Below, piece by piece: positions 25,381 to 33,832 of a stretch of 47,329 nt of DNA (the first letter of the stretch is position 1; each line of letters opens with the position of its first letter). The DNA is from JBOHWJ01 sp050736615 (GTDB taxonomy: Bacteria > Desulfobacterota > Binatia > Binatales > Binataceae), in the NCBI GenBank assembly GCA_050736615.1, contig JBOHWL010000050.1, positions 1 through 47,329 of the forward strand, given 5' to 3'. Both the position numbers and the translations under genes were made by a program. Under the pieces are notes generated by a model that saw only the letters and a program-made list of their open reading frames with translations, had not been told where the DNA came from and made no database searches.

Positions 25381-25455
25381 GTGGCTCTGCGGACTCGTTA
25401 CGCGGAACGCGGCTCGCAGACTCGCCCGTTCGTTCCGCTTTGCCTCCGGCTCCGA
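25381..25455 (-). repeat. Dispersed repeat copy R6
   Basis: On the minus strand it reads GGAGCCGGAGGCAAAGCGG, then the exact core GCGAGTCTGCGAG (25413-25425 complement), identical to the second core of R3, then CCGCGTTCCGCG and a second partial core ACGAGTCCGCAGAG. Confidence 0.75.
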
Positions 25456-25482
25456 TAAGGAACCTCCGCATAAGTATCGTGC

Positions 25483-25578
25483 TGTCATTCCGAGCGTGGC
25501 GAGGAATTCCGGATGTTTTTGTCTTTCCGAGGTTTTTCTCCGGGATTCTTCACTTCGCAGACTCCGTTCAGAATGACA
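25483..25578. repeat. 96-bp inverted-repeat element (MITE-like or REP-like)
   Basis: The ends are TGTCATTC (25483-25490) and GAATGACA (25571-25578), and the match continues imperfectly for about 17 bp. There are GAGCGTGGCGAGGAATTCC-type internal sequences common to intergenic repeats in many environmental genomes. It encodes no protein. Confidence 0.65.
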
Positions 25579-25688
25579 AAAAGGGCTTGTGCAGAGGTTC
25601 CCTAATGCCCGAGTGCAGTGAGAAATCCCGGGATTTTTGCCGCGCTCAGAGGCTGTGATTTTTTGGCTACTAGGCCAGCGCCCGCATT

Positions 25689-25732
25689 TTGTCATCACGA
25701 GTGCAGCCGAGGGATCTGCACGGTTCTGACAA
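25689..25732. terminator. Compound hairpin after the NirK-like gene
   Basis: TTGTCA and TGACAA form the outer arms and GTGCAG / CTGCAC the inner arms. It lies 16 nt beyond the leftward stop and shares TGTCAT ends with the 96-bp element. It may act as terminator or mRNA-stabilising repeat. Confidence 0.45.
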
Positions 25733-25748
25733 TTCTAAACGGCAAGCT

Positions 25749-26645
25749 TCAGCGTACCGCGTGAAATATGCCCTTGGCGCCCTTGAGCACGCGCGCCATC
25801 GAATGGTCGATGAAAGCATAGTCGCCGGGCTGATGGACGGTGAATTCAAACACCGCGCCCTGGCCAGGGCCGACTGCGAAACTGGCCACGTTATGGAGCG
25901 GGTCGGCGGGATTGCCACCGCGATAAACGGTCGAGAAGATCACCCCGATTACGTGGAAGGTTGAAGTCAGATTGGGTCCCGCATTAACGAAGAAAATCCG
26001 CACGGGCCGCCCGACCTTAATCGTAATTGGCGCGTCGACGTATTTGTTAACGGCGCCGTTGAAAACCACGAATTGGGGCTGCTCGGCCATCATTTTGCGG
26101 CTGTCGCCGGCCACCAGGCCGCTTTTGTCCGGCGTGCCATAGAACTCGCCTTGCACGATCATCACCTCCTGCGCCTTGGGCCAGCCCTGGCGCGGATCGA
26201 CGATCATCATGCCGTACATGCCGTTAGCGATATGCACGAGCATCGGGATCGCGCTGCAATGGTAAGCGAACACGCCCGGCACGTCGGCGCGAAAAGAATA
26301 CGTCAGCTCCTTGCCGCCCGAAGTGGGCGCGAAGGCACCCGGCGCGATTTGCGCCGCATGCGTGTCGATACCATGCGCCATCGAGGTGTGATCCAACAGA
26401 TGAATCGTGACCTGGTCTCCCTGGCGTACGCGCAGTACCGGACCGGGTACGGTGCCGCTGAAAGTCCAGGCGTCGTAGTTCAGTCCCAGGCCGATACTGA
26501 TGCGTTTGTCTTCGGCGCTTAGCGTGAACGCTTTTGTTCGGGCGCGGGCCTGGGCTGGTATAATCGTCAAGAGCGCCAACAGTGCCGTGACTGTTGCCAG
26601 CGGAGGTTTGGCTTTGCGGATGATGCGGGAGCGGTTGGTTGGCAT
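25749..26645 (-). CDS. NirK-like two-domain copper protein (nitrite reductase/multicopper oxidase family)
   Basis: 298 residues with a signal peptide (basic RIIRKAK, hydrophobic LATVTALLALLTIIP, cut after AQARA). Two cupredoxin domains follow. Domain 1 has H91, D94 and H96, then H129-C130, H138 and M143. Domain 2 has H231 and H281. Spacing matches the type 1 site, the type 2 site and the active-site Asp/His of copper nitrite reductases, with one residue fewer in two loops. Periplasmic reduction of nitrite to NO is therefore possible; a laccase-like or copper-handling role is not excluded, as the family includes non-denitrifying members. No nor or nos gene is nearby. A permease gene lies 126 nt upstream. 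Confidence 0.8.
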   Translation of the reverse strand: MPTNRSRIIRKAKPPLATVTALLALLTIIPAQARARTKAFTLSAEDKRISIGLGLNYDAWTFSGTVPGPVLRVRQGDQVTIHLLDHTSMAHGIDTHAAQIAPGAFAPTSGGKELTYSFRADVPGVFAYHCSAIPMLVHIANGMYGMMIVDPRQGWPKAQEVMIVQGEFYGTPDKSGLVAGDSRKMMAEQPQFVVFNGAVNKYVDAPITIKVGRPVRIFFVNAGPNLTSTFHVIGVIFSTVYRGGNPADPLHNVASFAVGPGQGAVFEFTVHQPGDYAFIDHSMARVLKGAKGIFHAVR

Positions 26646-26771
26646 CTTTATTCTTCAAATGAGCGGATTTCCAAATAAGGTGCGGTTGGCTGAATCATGT
26701 CAAATGAGAAGCGGTTCCATCGGCCATAATGCTTTAAAAGCATTCCTGATGAAGCCGCACGCCGCAATCGC

Positions 26772-27575
26772 TCAGGCGTAAGCGCGCCATAAGGTAAACA
26801 GGCCCACCGCGATCAAAACGGCGCTGAAATACAAGCGGGCGTGACGCTCGGAAGGCAGGCGTTGCGCAATGCGCGGTCCAATCTGGCCGCCGATTATCAC
26901 CGCCGGTGCGGCCCAAATCATAATCGCGATGAGTTGCGGCATTTTCTGATGCAATTCCACAATGAATTGCGGGCGCAGGCGGCCGGCCGCCGCCGCCATG
27001 CTGGTGAAGAAAATGATCATCACCAGTGAACCGATGCCCATCCCGGGCGTGCGAATCGAGCGATGACGCAATACGGCGGGCATCGCCAGAATACCGACGC
27101 CGATTGAGATTAAACCGGTGAGGCCGCCACCCATCAGCGCTAGCAGATAGGGGGTTTGGTTATGGGTGAGGGCGGGTGCGCGGTTGCGCAGTGTCCGCGT
27201 CGCGATTACGCCACTGTACACCAGCAAAAACGCGCCGAAGAAACCGATCAAGACGCGTTTGTTAATCAGCGCCGCACACCATCCGCCGAGCAGCGCCGCC
27301 GGGACGCTGACTGCCAACACCCGGCGCACCAGTGGCCCATCGTAGCTTCCATCGTGCCAGTTGCGGTACACGCCGCTGCCGAATCCGAACAGCAGCGTGA
27401 ACAGGCCAAGCCAAAATGCCAGCGGCGCCTCCAGTTTGAGCCATAAGAGATAAACTGGCACCCACAACGTCGCACCGGACACTCCAGCCGACATCACCAA
27501 TACCGCAATCGGAAGTCCAATCGGGAGCAGAAACCAGTAGTGCAGGTACAATGGAATTGGGCTCAGCGCCGCCAC
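26772..27575 (-). CDS. TauE/SafE-family (TSUP) membrane permease
   Basis: 267 residues with about eight hydrophobic segments. VLVMSAGVSGATLWVPVYLL in the first repeat and LLALMGGGLTGLISIGVGIL in the second are the two conserved glycine-rich motifs of the TSUP family, which moves sulfite, sulfoacetate or related anions. The GTG at 27575 has TAGGAT upstream. It is on the same strand as the cupredoxin gene and 126 nt upstream of it, so they may be linked. The substrate is unknown. Confidence 0.88.
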   Translation of the reverse strand: MAALSPIPLYLHYWFLLPIGLPIAVLVMSAGVSGATLWVPVYLLWLKLEAPLAFWLGLFTLLFGFGSGVYRNWHDGSYDGPLVRRVLAVSVPAALLGGWCAALINKRVLIGFFGAFLLVYSGVIATRTLRNRAPALTHNQTPYLLALMGGGLTGLISIGVGILAMPAVLRHRSIRTPGMGIGSLVMIIFFTSMAAAAGRLRPQFIVELHQKMPQLIAIMIWAAPAVIIGGQIGPRIAQRLPSERHARLYFSAVLIAVGLFTLWRAYA

Positions 27576-27843
27576 ATCCTAACCAGCCCGCGCATGCGCC
27601 AGCTTATCATTTTGGCCCCTCAGCGGTATCGTTTTTGCCCTTCGCTACAATCAGGCTTGTGAAGACTCGTCATGCGTGAGCCGGCGAAGAAACGCGGGAC
27701 AGAGGCTTCATCGTTTTCACAGTGATAGCATTATGCATGTTCGTGCCGCCGGCCTCGGGTCGGGGAACGTGAGGCCAAGGCTGGGCATGCCTTACCGAAA
27801 TGGCCGCAACAAAAACCGCTTTGAATTCATATGGGTGAACGCG

Positions 27844-28842
27844 ATGGGACTTCTGGTCAAAGGCGAATGGAAGGATCAGTGGTACGACACGGGCGCGAGC
27901 GGCGGCCGCTTCATCCGTTCCGACGCCGCTTTCCGTAATTGGGTCACTCGCGACGGGGAGCCTGGACCTAACTGCGCCGGCGGTTTCAAAGCCGAGCCGG
28001 GACGCTATCACCTTTATGTTTCGCTGGCATGCCCATGGGCTCATCGCACGTTGATTGTACGCAGGCTCAAGCGGCTGGAAGAAGCCATCTCGGTTTCAGT
28101 CGTCGACCCTTTCATGGGCGAACGCGGATGGGCGTTCACTTCGCCCGACGGTTCGATCACTCCCGGTTCAACAGCGGATGATATCAACGGCGCAAAATAC
28201 CTCTACGAGGTTTACGCGCGCAGTTTGCCTGACTACAGCGGGCGCGTAACGGTGCCGGTGCTGTGGGATAAACAGCGCGCCATGATCGTCAATAATGAGT
28301 CATCCGAGATTATCGTGATGCTCAATAGCGCCTTTGACCAATGGGGCGACGCGCGCGTGGACCTGTATCCGGCGCCGCTGCGAGACCAGATCGATCACAT
28401 CAACGCGACGGTTTACGACAACGTCAACAACGGGGTATATAAGTGCGGGTTTGCCACCAGGCAGGACGCGTACGAGCAGGCCTTCGACGCGCTCTTTACC
28501 ACTCTCAATGAGCTGGAACGCCGGCTTGCGCGGATACGTTATCTGGTGGGAGATCGTCCGACCCTGGCGGACTGGCGGCTGTTCACGACGCTGGTGCGTT
28601 TCGACGCGGTGTATTACAGCCATTTCAAATGCAATCTACGCCGGCTTATGGATTATCCTAATTTGTGGGGCTTCGCTTGCGACCTTTATCAAACGCCCGG
28701 CGTCGCTGATACGGTGAACCTCGCGCAAATCAAGCGCCACTATTATATGAGCCATCCAACGATAAACCCGACGCGGATCGTGCCCAAGGGGCCGGCGCTC
28801 GATTTCACCGTTCCGCACGACCGCGCGCGCCTGTCGCGTTGA
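27844..28842 (+). CDS. Glutathionyl-hydroquinone reductase (GST Xi class)
   Basis: 332 residues from the ATG at 27844. Earlier in-frame sequence from 27676 is not conserved. The class-defining active site is SLACPWAHRTLI, with the catalytic Cys before Pro-Trp. VPVLWDKQRAMIVNNESSEI is the glutathione-binding cis-Pro and ESS segment, and the C-terminal helical domain has PTLADWRLFTTLVRFDAVY and HFKCNLRRL. The enzyme removes glutathione from glutathionyl-hydroquinones, as in chlorophenol breakdown or quinone detoxification. gshB, which makes glutathione, is 4 kb away. Confidence 0.94.
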   Translation: MGLLVKGEWKDQWYDTGASGGRFIRSDAAFRNWVTRDGEPGPNCAGGFKAEPGRYHLYVSLACPWAHRTLIVRRLKRLEEAISVSVVDPFMGERGWAFTSPDGSITPGSTADDINGAKYLYEVYARSLPDYSGRVTVPVLWDKQRAMIVNNESSEIIVMLNSAFDQWGDARVDLYPAPLRDQIDHINATVYDNVNNGVYKCGFATRQDAYEQAFDALFTTLNELERRLARIRYLVGDRPTLADWRLFTTLVRFDAVYYSHFKCNLRRLMDYPNLWGFACDLYQTPGVADTVNLAQIKRHYYMSHPTINPTRIVPKGPALDFTVPHDRARLSR

Positions 28843-29017
28843 CGAGCCGTTTGCCGAAATCGGCTGCGCGCCCTGCGTTAGGTAAAAATCAAGCGCATCG
28901 CGGCGCGCGCTGCGCTAACCGCTAATCCGCCGCATGCGCTAGGATGTGTTCGCCGCGATGCTGATTCCCTCGCGGCCGGATGCGCAGTCTGACGACGCCG
29001 CGGAAAGGAAAAGCACG

Positions 29018-29983
29018 ATGGCACGATGCGGATTTACACTCTCTCCGATGTCCGGGATTCCCCATCCGGAGTTCCTTCAACTCGCGCGCGAGATCGAAGA
29101 TGCCGGTTTCGATGGTGTCTTTATACCCGAAGCCAACAACGACGCGCTGATGTGCTCCTACGCCGTCGCCAGAGTTACCCGGCGTGTCGCCATCGGAAGC
29201 TGGATCGTCAATATCTATCTGCGCGAGCCGACGCTGTGCGCGGCTGCGGCCGAGATGGTGCAAGACGCCGCGGAGGGCCGTTTCATCCTGGGGTTGGGCG
29301 TCAGCCATCGCCCCGCGCTCGAAGTGCGCGGCATCGAGATGGGCAACGCGCGTGAACGCCTGCGCCGCGATACGACGATCATTCGTCAGACGCTGGGCGG
29401 CGAAACCGCCATGTTCGGGATGAAATTCCGCCAGCCGGAAAAGCGCATCCCCATCTATTTCGCCGCGCTCGCGCTTGAAACCGCGCGACTCGCCGGTGAA
29501 CTCGCGGACGGCCTGATGCTTTACCTGTGTGCGCCCGAGCGCATGCGCAAATCGATCGATGTCGCGAAGGAGGCGGCGAAGCGCTACGGCCGCGCGCCAT
29601 CCGAGATTGTCGCAACGGTCGGATTGCCAGTTTTTCTGCACGATGATCTCAAGGTTGCCTACGCGGCGGCCCGGCGCGGTCTTGCCTTTTACGGCGCGCT
29701 GCCCTTCTATAATCGGTTGATCGCGCGCGGCGGGTTTGAATCCGCGGCAAACGCGATCATGGAAGCGGCCACGCGCAAGGATGCCGGCGCGATGGCGGCG
29801 GCCGTGACCGAGCCGATGATCGATTCGCTCGCGCTGGTCGGTCCGGAATCACGATGTTTCGAGCGTCTCGAACAGTACCGCAAGCACGGCGCGGAATTTC
29901 CCATTCTCGTGCCGAACGCCGTAAACGAGGATTATTCGACTTCGGTGCGCCGCGTGATTAAGTCCTTCGCGAAAATGAACTAA
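29018..29983 (+). CDS. LLM-class oxidoreductase (F420/FMN luciferase-like)
   Basis: 321 residues from the ATG at 29018, with AAAGGA about 8 nt upstream. The N-terminal strand GFTLSPMSGIPHPEFLQLAREIEDAGFDGV, VARVTRRVAIGSWIVN and FILGLGVSHRPALEVRG fit the F420-dependent LLM group more than the FMN luciferases. The C-terminus YRKHGAEFPILVPNAVNED is typical of that group. It precedes another LLM gene on the same strand, with a gap of about 220 nt. The substrate is unknown. Confidence 0.88.
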   Translation: MARCGFTLSPMSGIPHPEFLQLAREIEDAGFDGVFIPEANNDALMCSYAVARVTRRVAIGSWIVNIYLREPTLCAAAAEMVQDAAEGRFILGLGVSHRPALEVRGIEMGNARERLRRDTTIIRQTLGGETAMFGMKFRQPEKRIPIYFAALALETARLAGELADGLMLYLCAPERMRKSIDVAKEAAKRYGRAPSEIVATVGLPVFLHDDLKVAYAAARRGLAFYGALPFYNRLIARGGFESAANAIMEAATRKDAGAMAAAVTEPMIDSLALVGPESRCFERLEQYRKHGAEFPILVPNAVNEDYSTSVRRVIKSFAKMN

Positions 29984-30076
29984 ACACAGCATGCGATTGA
30001 GGGTTGTTCGTATCATCTGCTCAGGCTCTCATCAATTTTCATACTTCAAGCCTGCCAACCTTCAAGAGCGCCATCG

Positions 30077-30112
30077 CCGCCAGACCCCAGCATCGCCCTT
30101 AGGAGCTGGCGG
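30077..30112. repeat. Hairpin in the leader of the third LLM gene
   Basis: CCGCCAG (30077-30083) and CTGGCGG (30106-30112) are perfect arms. It may be a terminator for the upstream gene or a leader structure. Confidence 0.35.
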
Positions 30113-30202
30113 TTGGATATCGCGGCGGAATGCTTTTGCTTTTTGGACCATCCCGAATCTAAGCTGGGAAACACTTCGGCGAGACTGACGAAGGAGTTGC
30201 AA

Positions 30203-31330
30203 ATGAAAGTTGGCATGACGCTCCAATTGACCAGTTTCGGGGACAAACCGGATCTTGAGACCTATCAGGATGAATTGTCGCTGATGGAGATGTCCGAGGC
30301 GCTCGGCTTCGATTCGGTCTGGGCGCTCGATCATCACTTCACCGGCTACGTGATGTCGCCCGATCCAACTCAACTATTGTCGTATGTGGCTGGGCGCACC
30401 CGGCGCGTGCAACTCGGCACCGCGGTGATCGTCTTGCCCTGGCATGACCCGGTCGAAATCGCGGAAAAGATCGCCTTGCTGGACGTCGTTTCCGGCGGCA
30501 GAACGATCTTTGGTTTCGGACGCGGCGCCGCGACGGTCGAGTACAATGGCTTCCGTATCAATATGGAAGAAGCGCGCGACCGCTTTCTCGAAAGCGCGAT
30601 TATCATCCGCAAAGGCCTGGCCCAGTCAAGTTTTTCATTCGATGGCAAATACTACAAGATTCCGGAAATTCAGATCCGCCCACGTCCGATCTCCCATCCG
30701 GAGAATCGCTTTTACGCCTCGACCGTGAGTCCGGAATCGGCGGAGATCATGGCCAAGCTGGGCATGGGGGTACTGATCATCGCACAGCGGAGCTGGGAAG
30801 ATACGGCTGCGGATTACACGCGCTATCGGGAAACCGCAAAGGCGAACAATATCACCCCGAAGCCGCCGATCGGGTTGCTGAACATCCTCGTATCCGATGA
30901 TGCGGGTGAGGCTGCCGAACTAGGCAGTCGCCATCTCGAGGCAATGTGGGATTCGATTGACACCCACTATCACTTCTCCGACGGCCACCTGAGAGGCGTC
31001 AAAGGCTATGAGTTTTACGCCAAGATGGAGAAGACCTACAGTAAGTTGCAGGCCGACGCCGAGGCGAAAGTCAAGGCCATCGAATTCTTCCGCAGCCTGC
31101 ATGCGGCAGGAACTCCCGAGCAGGTGCTCGAGAAATTACGCTACATTCATCAGACCGTTGCGCTCGAACATGTCATCGCAACATTTGCGTTTGGCGGATT
31201 GCCCTACGCGAAACTCGAACGCAGCTTCAAGCTTTTCGCCGACAAGGTGTTGCCTGTATTAAAGAATGACCCAGCCTTCGCTTACCCGCATGATCAGATC
31301 GATGAGGCGCGGACCGGAGCGAGCAAGTAG
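30203..31330 (+). CDS. LLM-class flavin-dependent oxidoreductase
   Basis: 375 residues from the ATG at 30203, 6 nt after AAGGAG. MKVGMTLQLTSFGD, LGFDSVWALDHHFTGYVMSPDP, LGTAVIVLPWHDPVEIAEKIALLD, and FGFGRGAATVEYNGF define the luciferase-like barrel. The C-terminus YAKLERSFKLFADKVLPVL resembles the 9.2-kb paralogue in type but differs widely in sequence. It is followed by a strong terminator, so it ends a transcription unit. Confidence 0.93.
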   Translation: MKVGMTLQLTSFGDKPDLETYQDELSLMEMSEALGFDSVWALDHHFTGYVMSPDPTQLLSYVAGRTRRVQLGTAVIVLPWHDPVEIAEKIALLDVVSGGRTIFGFGRGAATVEYNGFRINMEEARDRFLESAIIIRKGLAQSSFSFDGKYYKIPEIQIRPRPISHPENRFYASTVSPESAEIMAKLGMGVLIIAQRSWEDTAADYTRYRETAKANNITPKPPIGLLNILVSDDAGEAAELGSRHLEAMWDSIDTHYHFSDGHLRGVKGYEFYAKMEKTYSKLQADAEAKVKAIEFFRSLHAAGTPEQVLEKLRYIHQTVALEHVIATFAFGGLPYAKLERSFKLFADKVLPVLKNDPAFAYPHDQIDEARTGASK

Positions 31331-31357
31331 CGGAAGCTGGACATCTGCGTATCAAAG

Positions 31358-31391
31358 ATTTCGGCCCGGCGGCGGCGGGCCGAAATCATTT
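31358..31391 (+). terminator. Rho-independent-type terminator after the LLM gene
   Basis: GATTTCGGCCCG and CGGGCCGAAATC form a perfect 12-bp stem with a 6-nt loop, followed by ATTT. It is 27 nt past the LLM stop. Confidence 0.75.
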
Positions 31392-31464
31392 ATAAGCGTG
31401 CCGAAGCATACGTGCGACAGGGCACTCCGAGTCGCGCCAAGCAGCGTTCGAAGGAGTTTCAGCT

Positions 31465-32505
31465 ATGGGGTCTGGACCCGATTTCTCCGGTCTCGTCAAT
31501 GAAACCTGGCTGGCGCGGCACCGCGAAGAAATTATTGAACCTGAGCTGCCGATCGTCGATCCGCATCATCATTTGTGGAATCGTGCAGGCAACGTTTACC
31601 TCTTTCCCGAGTTGCTCGCCGATCTCTCGAGTGGCCACAACATCCGCGCGACGGTCTTCGAGGAATGCGGTTCGATGTATCGAGCCAGCGGACCCGAGGA
31701 ACTGCGCTCGCTGGGTGAGACCGAATTCGTTACGGGTGTGGCCGCGATGAGCGCGAGTGGCGGCTTCGGGCCGGCGCGGGCATGCGCTGCGATGGTTGGG
31801 AACGTCAATCTGGCGCTCGGATCGCGCGTTGAGTCGATCCTCCAGGCCCATCTCGCCGCCAGTGGCGGGCGCTTTCACGCAATCCGGTTTTCGACGGCAT
31901 GGGATGCGGATGAACGCGTGCATAAGACCGTGCCGCGTGCGGGGATGCTCGCGGAGCCGCGCTTTCGTGAGGGCTTTCAATGTCTGGCCCGCTTCGGCCT
32001 GACCTTCGACGCATGGGTTTACCATCCGCAGTTGGGAGAGGTCGATGCGCTGGCCGCGGCTTTTCCCGATACACCGATCGTACTGAACCATTTCGGCAGC
32101 CCGATTCTGGGCGGCCCCAACGCCGCACGGACCGCCGAGGTGTTCGCCGAATGGCGCGCGGGGATGACCATGCTTGCGCGTCGCGGCAATGTTCACGTGA
32201 AGCTGGGCGCGCTTCCGGTACGGCGCTCGACCGACCGGCGGGCCGACCCTTCGCCACTGTCCTCGGAGGAGATAGCCACGGCATGGCGACCTTTTGTCGA
32301 GGTTTGTATCGAACAATTTGGCGCTGACCGCTGCATGTTCGAGAGCAATTTCCCGGTGCAAAAGCGCTGGTGCGGTTACGCGGTTTTGTGGAATGCCTGC
32401 AAGCGTCTGGCGGCTGGTGCTTCCGCTGATGAGAAGTCCACACTCTTCAGCACGACCGCCGCGCGGGTCTATCGCCTTCCGGCCGAATTGATTGCCCAAG
32501 CTTGA
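31465..32505 (+). CDS. Amidohydrolase-related TIM-barrel protein (Amidohydro_2)
   Basis: 346 residues, 8 nt after an AAGGAG site. IVDPHHHLW gives the metal-binding HxH, NHFGSPILGG and FESNFPV give the later His and Asp-type positions (here FESNF replaces the more usual FGSDF). The family includes decarboxylases of aromatic acids, lactonases and dicarboxylate hydrolases. It follows the LLM pair but after a terminator, so it is probably its own transcript. An open frame on the opposite strand mirrors it and is not a gene. Confidence 0.9.
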   Translation: MGSGPDFSGLVNETWLARHREEIIEPELPIVDPHHHLWNRAGNVYLFPELLADLSSGHNIRATVFEECGSMYRASGPEELRSLGETEFVTGVAAMSASGGFGPARACAAMVGNVNLALGSRVESILQAHLAASGGRFHAIRFSTAWDADERVHKTVPRAGMLAEPRFREGFQCLARFGLTFDAWVYHPQLGEVDALAAAFPDTPIVLNHFGSPILGGPNAARTAEVFAEWRAGMTMLARRGNVHVKLGALPVRRSTDRRADPSPLSSEEIATAWRPFVEVCIEQFGADRCMFESNFPVQKRWCGYAVLWNACKRLAAGASADEKSTLFSTTAARVYRLPAELIAQA

Positions 32506-32509
32506 TCAG

Positions 32510-32685
32510 CTAACTGCCGACTTTATCACCTGCGGATCGCGTAGCCGATGACGAATCGCGCAATTGCGACAACGGCATTATGGGACTGAGCGCACGAAGC
32601 ACCGGGATTGCGCCGAAAAGGTTGATCACCAGCAAAATCGGACCGCGAATGGAGAACGGAAACCAGCGATAGTTGGAAACGGCTT
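32510..32685 (-). other. Possible membrane-protein fragment downstream of tRNA-Phe
   Basis: The minus-strand frame reads WFPFSIRGPILLVINLFGAI then PVLRALSPI, a plausible transmembrane segment, and ends at 32510. It has no start codon of its own outside the tRNA. It could be a relic or chance. Confidence 0.2.
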
Positions 32686-32689
32686 TATT

Positions 32690-32765
32690 TGGTGGGCAGG
32701 GGCAGAATCGAACTGCCGACACGAAGATTTTCAGTCTTCTGCTCTACCGACTGAGCTACCTGCCC
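32690..32765 (-). tRNA. tRNA-Phe (GAA)
   Basis: On the minus strand the acceptor GGGCAGG pairs with CCTGCCC. The anticodon stem GAAGA/TCTTC closes the loop CTGAAAA, giving anticodon GAA. The T-loop is TTCGATT, and CCA is encoded at the 3' end (32692-32690). Confidence 0.97.
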
Positions 32766-32866
32766 ACTGACGTTTCACGCCGATTACATACGCGCGCAGC
32801 CTTTAATTGCTACCCGTCCGATGCGTCCGTTGCAAGCTATGCGTCGGTGGGCCGATGCGGGGTTGG

Positions 32867-33829
32867 TTAACGGGCCGGTAATGCGGCCACTCGCGCTTCG
32901 ACCAGCTCGATAACCCGTGCTTCAAGATTCACGCCGTCGAGCGCGTCAACTTCCTGAATCCCAGTCGGGCTGGTGACGTTAACTTCGGTCAGATAATTGC
33001 CGATGATATCGAGGCCAACGAAATAAAGGCCGTCCCGTTGCAGCCGCGGCCGCATCATTCGGCAGATCTCACGATCACGCGCCGTTATTTCCGCTTTGAC
33101 GCAATTGCCGCCAACGTGGATGTTGCCGCGATGCTCATCGGCGCGCGGCACCCGCAGAGTGCATCCGAGCGGTTCGCCATCGAGTACGATGAGGCGCTTG
33201 TCGCCCTCGCGAATCTCGGGCAAGTAGCGCTGGGCCATGATTGGCCGGGACTCGAAGCGAGTGACAGTTTCAAGTATCGCGTTAAGATTGCGGTCTTCCG
33301 CGCGCGCGAGAAAAACCCCCTCGCCGCCGTGTCCGTCGAGCGGCTTGACGATCATCTCGCCGCCCTGATCCGTCATGAATTTCTTCAGGCGTGCGATCTC
33401 ATAAGTGACCAAGGTGGGTGGAATGGCGCCGGGGAAATTGAGCGCGTAAAGCTTTTCGTTGGCCTCACGCAGACCCGCGGGTGCGTTGATTACAAAGGTG
33501 CGGCGGCTGTCGGCCAGGCTGAGCAGCATCGTCGCGTACAGGTAGGCCGCGTCCGCTGGCGGGTCCTTGCGCATAAATATGGCGTCGAACGCCTCCAGCC
33601 GATGATCGGCGGGCTCGGCGAGAAAACGGAAGTGGGAAGTAGCGCGCATCACTTCGCAACGTCGTGCGCGACCGAAGGCCTGATGGCCGTGCGCGTACAA
33701 GTCGCCGATTTCGAGATGGTAAATCTCGTGACCGCGCCCATGCGACTCCAGCATGAAGACGAACGTGGTATCCTTATCGGGCAGGACATTTTGCAACGGG
33801 TCCATTACAAATGCGAATTTATACGTCAC
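32867..33829 (-). CDS. gshB: Glutathione synthetase GshB
   Basis: 320 residues. This ATP-grasp enzyme joins gamma-glutamylcysteine and glycine. FAFVMDPLQNVLPDKDTTF at the N-terminus, MRKDPPADAAYLY, IVKPLDGHGGEGVF (ATP-grasp loop), GCTLRVPRADEHRGNIHVGG and EVNVTSPTGIQEV are typical. The start is GTG at 33829. It follows rsmE by 3 nt in the leftward operon prmA-rsmE-gshB. gshA is not in the window. Confidence 0.95.
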   Translation of the reverse strand: MTYKFAFVMDPLQNVLPDKDTTFVFMLESHGRGHEIYHLEIGDLYAHGHQAFGRARRCEVMRATSHFRFLAEPADHRLEAFDAIFMRKDPPADAAYLYATMLLSLADSRRTFVINAPAGLREANEKLYALNFPGAIPPTLVTYEIARLKKFMTDQGGEMIVKPLDGHGGEGVFLARAEDRNLNAILETVTRFESRPIMAQRYLPEIREGDKRLIVLDGEPLGCTLRVPRADEHRGNIHVGGNCVKAEITARDREICRMMRPRLQRDGLYFVGLDIIGNYLTEVNVTSPTGIQEVDALDGVNLEARVIELVEARVAALPAR

Positions 33830-33832
33830 GCT

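Larger units (their letters stand above)
25332..25748. other. 417-nt gap made of repeat elements
   Basis: There is no gene. It contains repeat copy R6, a 96-bp element with TGTCATTC/GAATGACA ends, and a 44-bp hairpin next to the nirK-like stop. Open frames here translate the repeats only. Confidence 0.7.

Noticed and set aside
31459..32499. A 346-codon open frame antisense to the amidohydrolase gene
   Set aside because: It mirrors the real gene exactly, has no ribosome site, and its translation has no domain. It is a GC-bias shadow.
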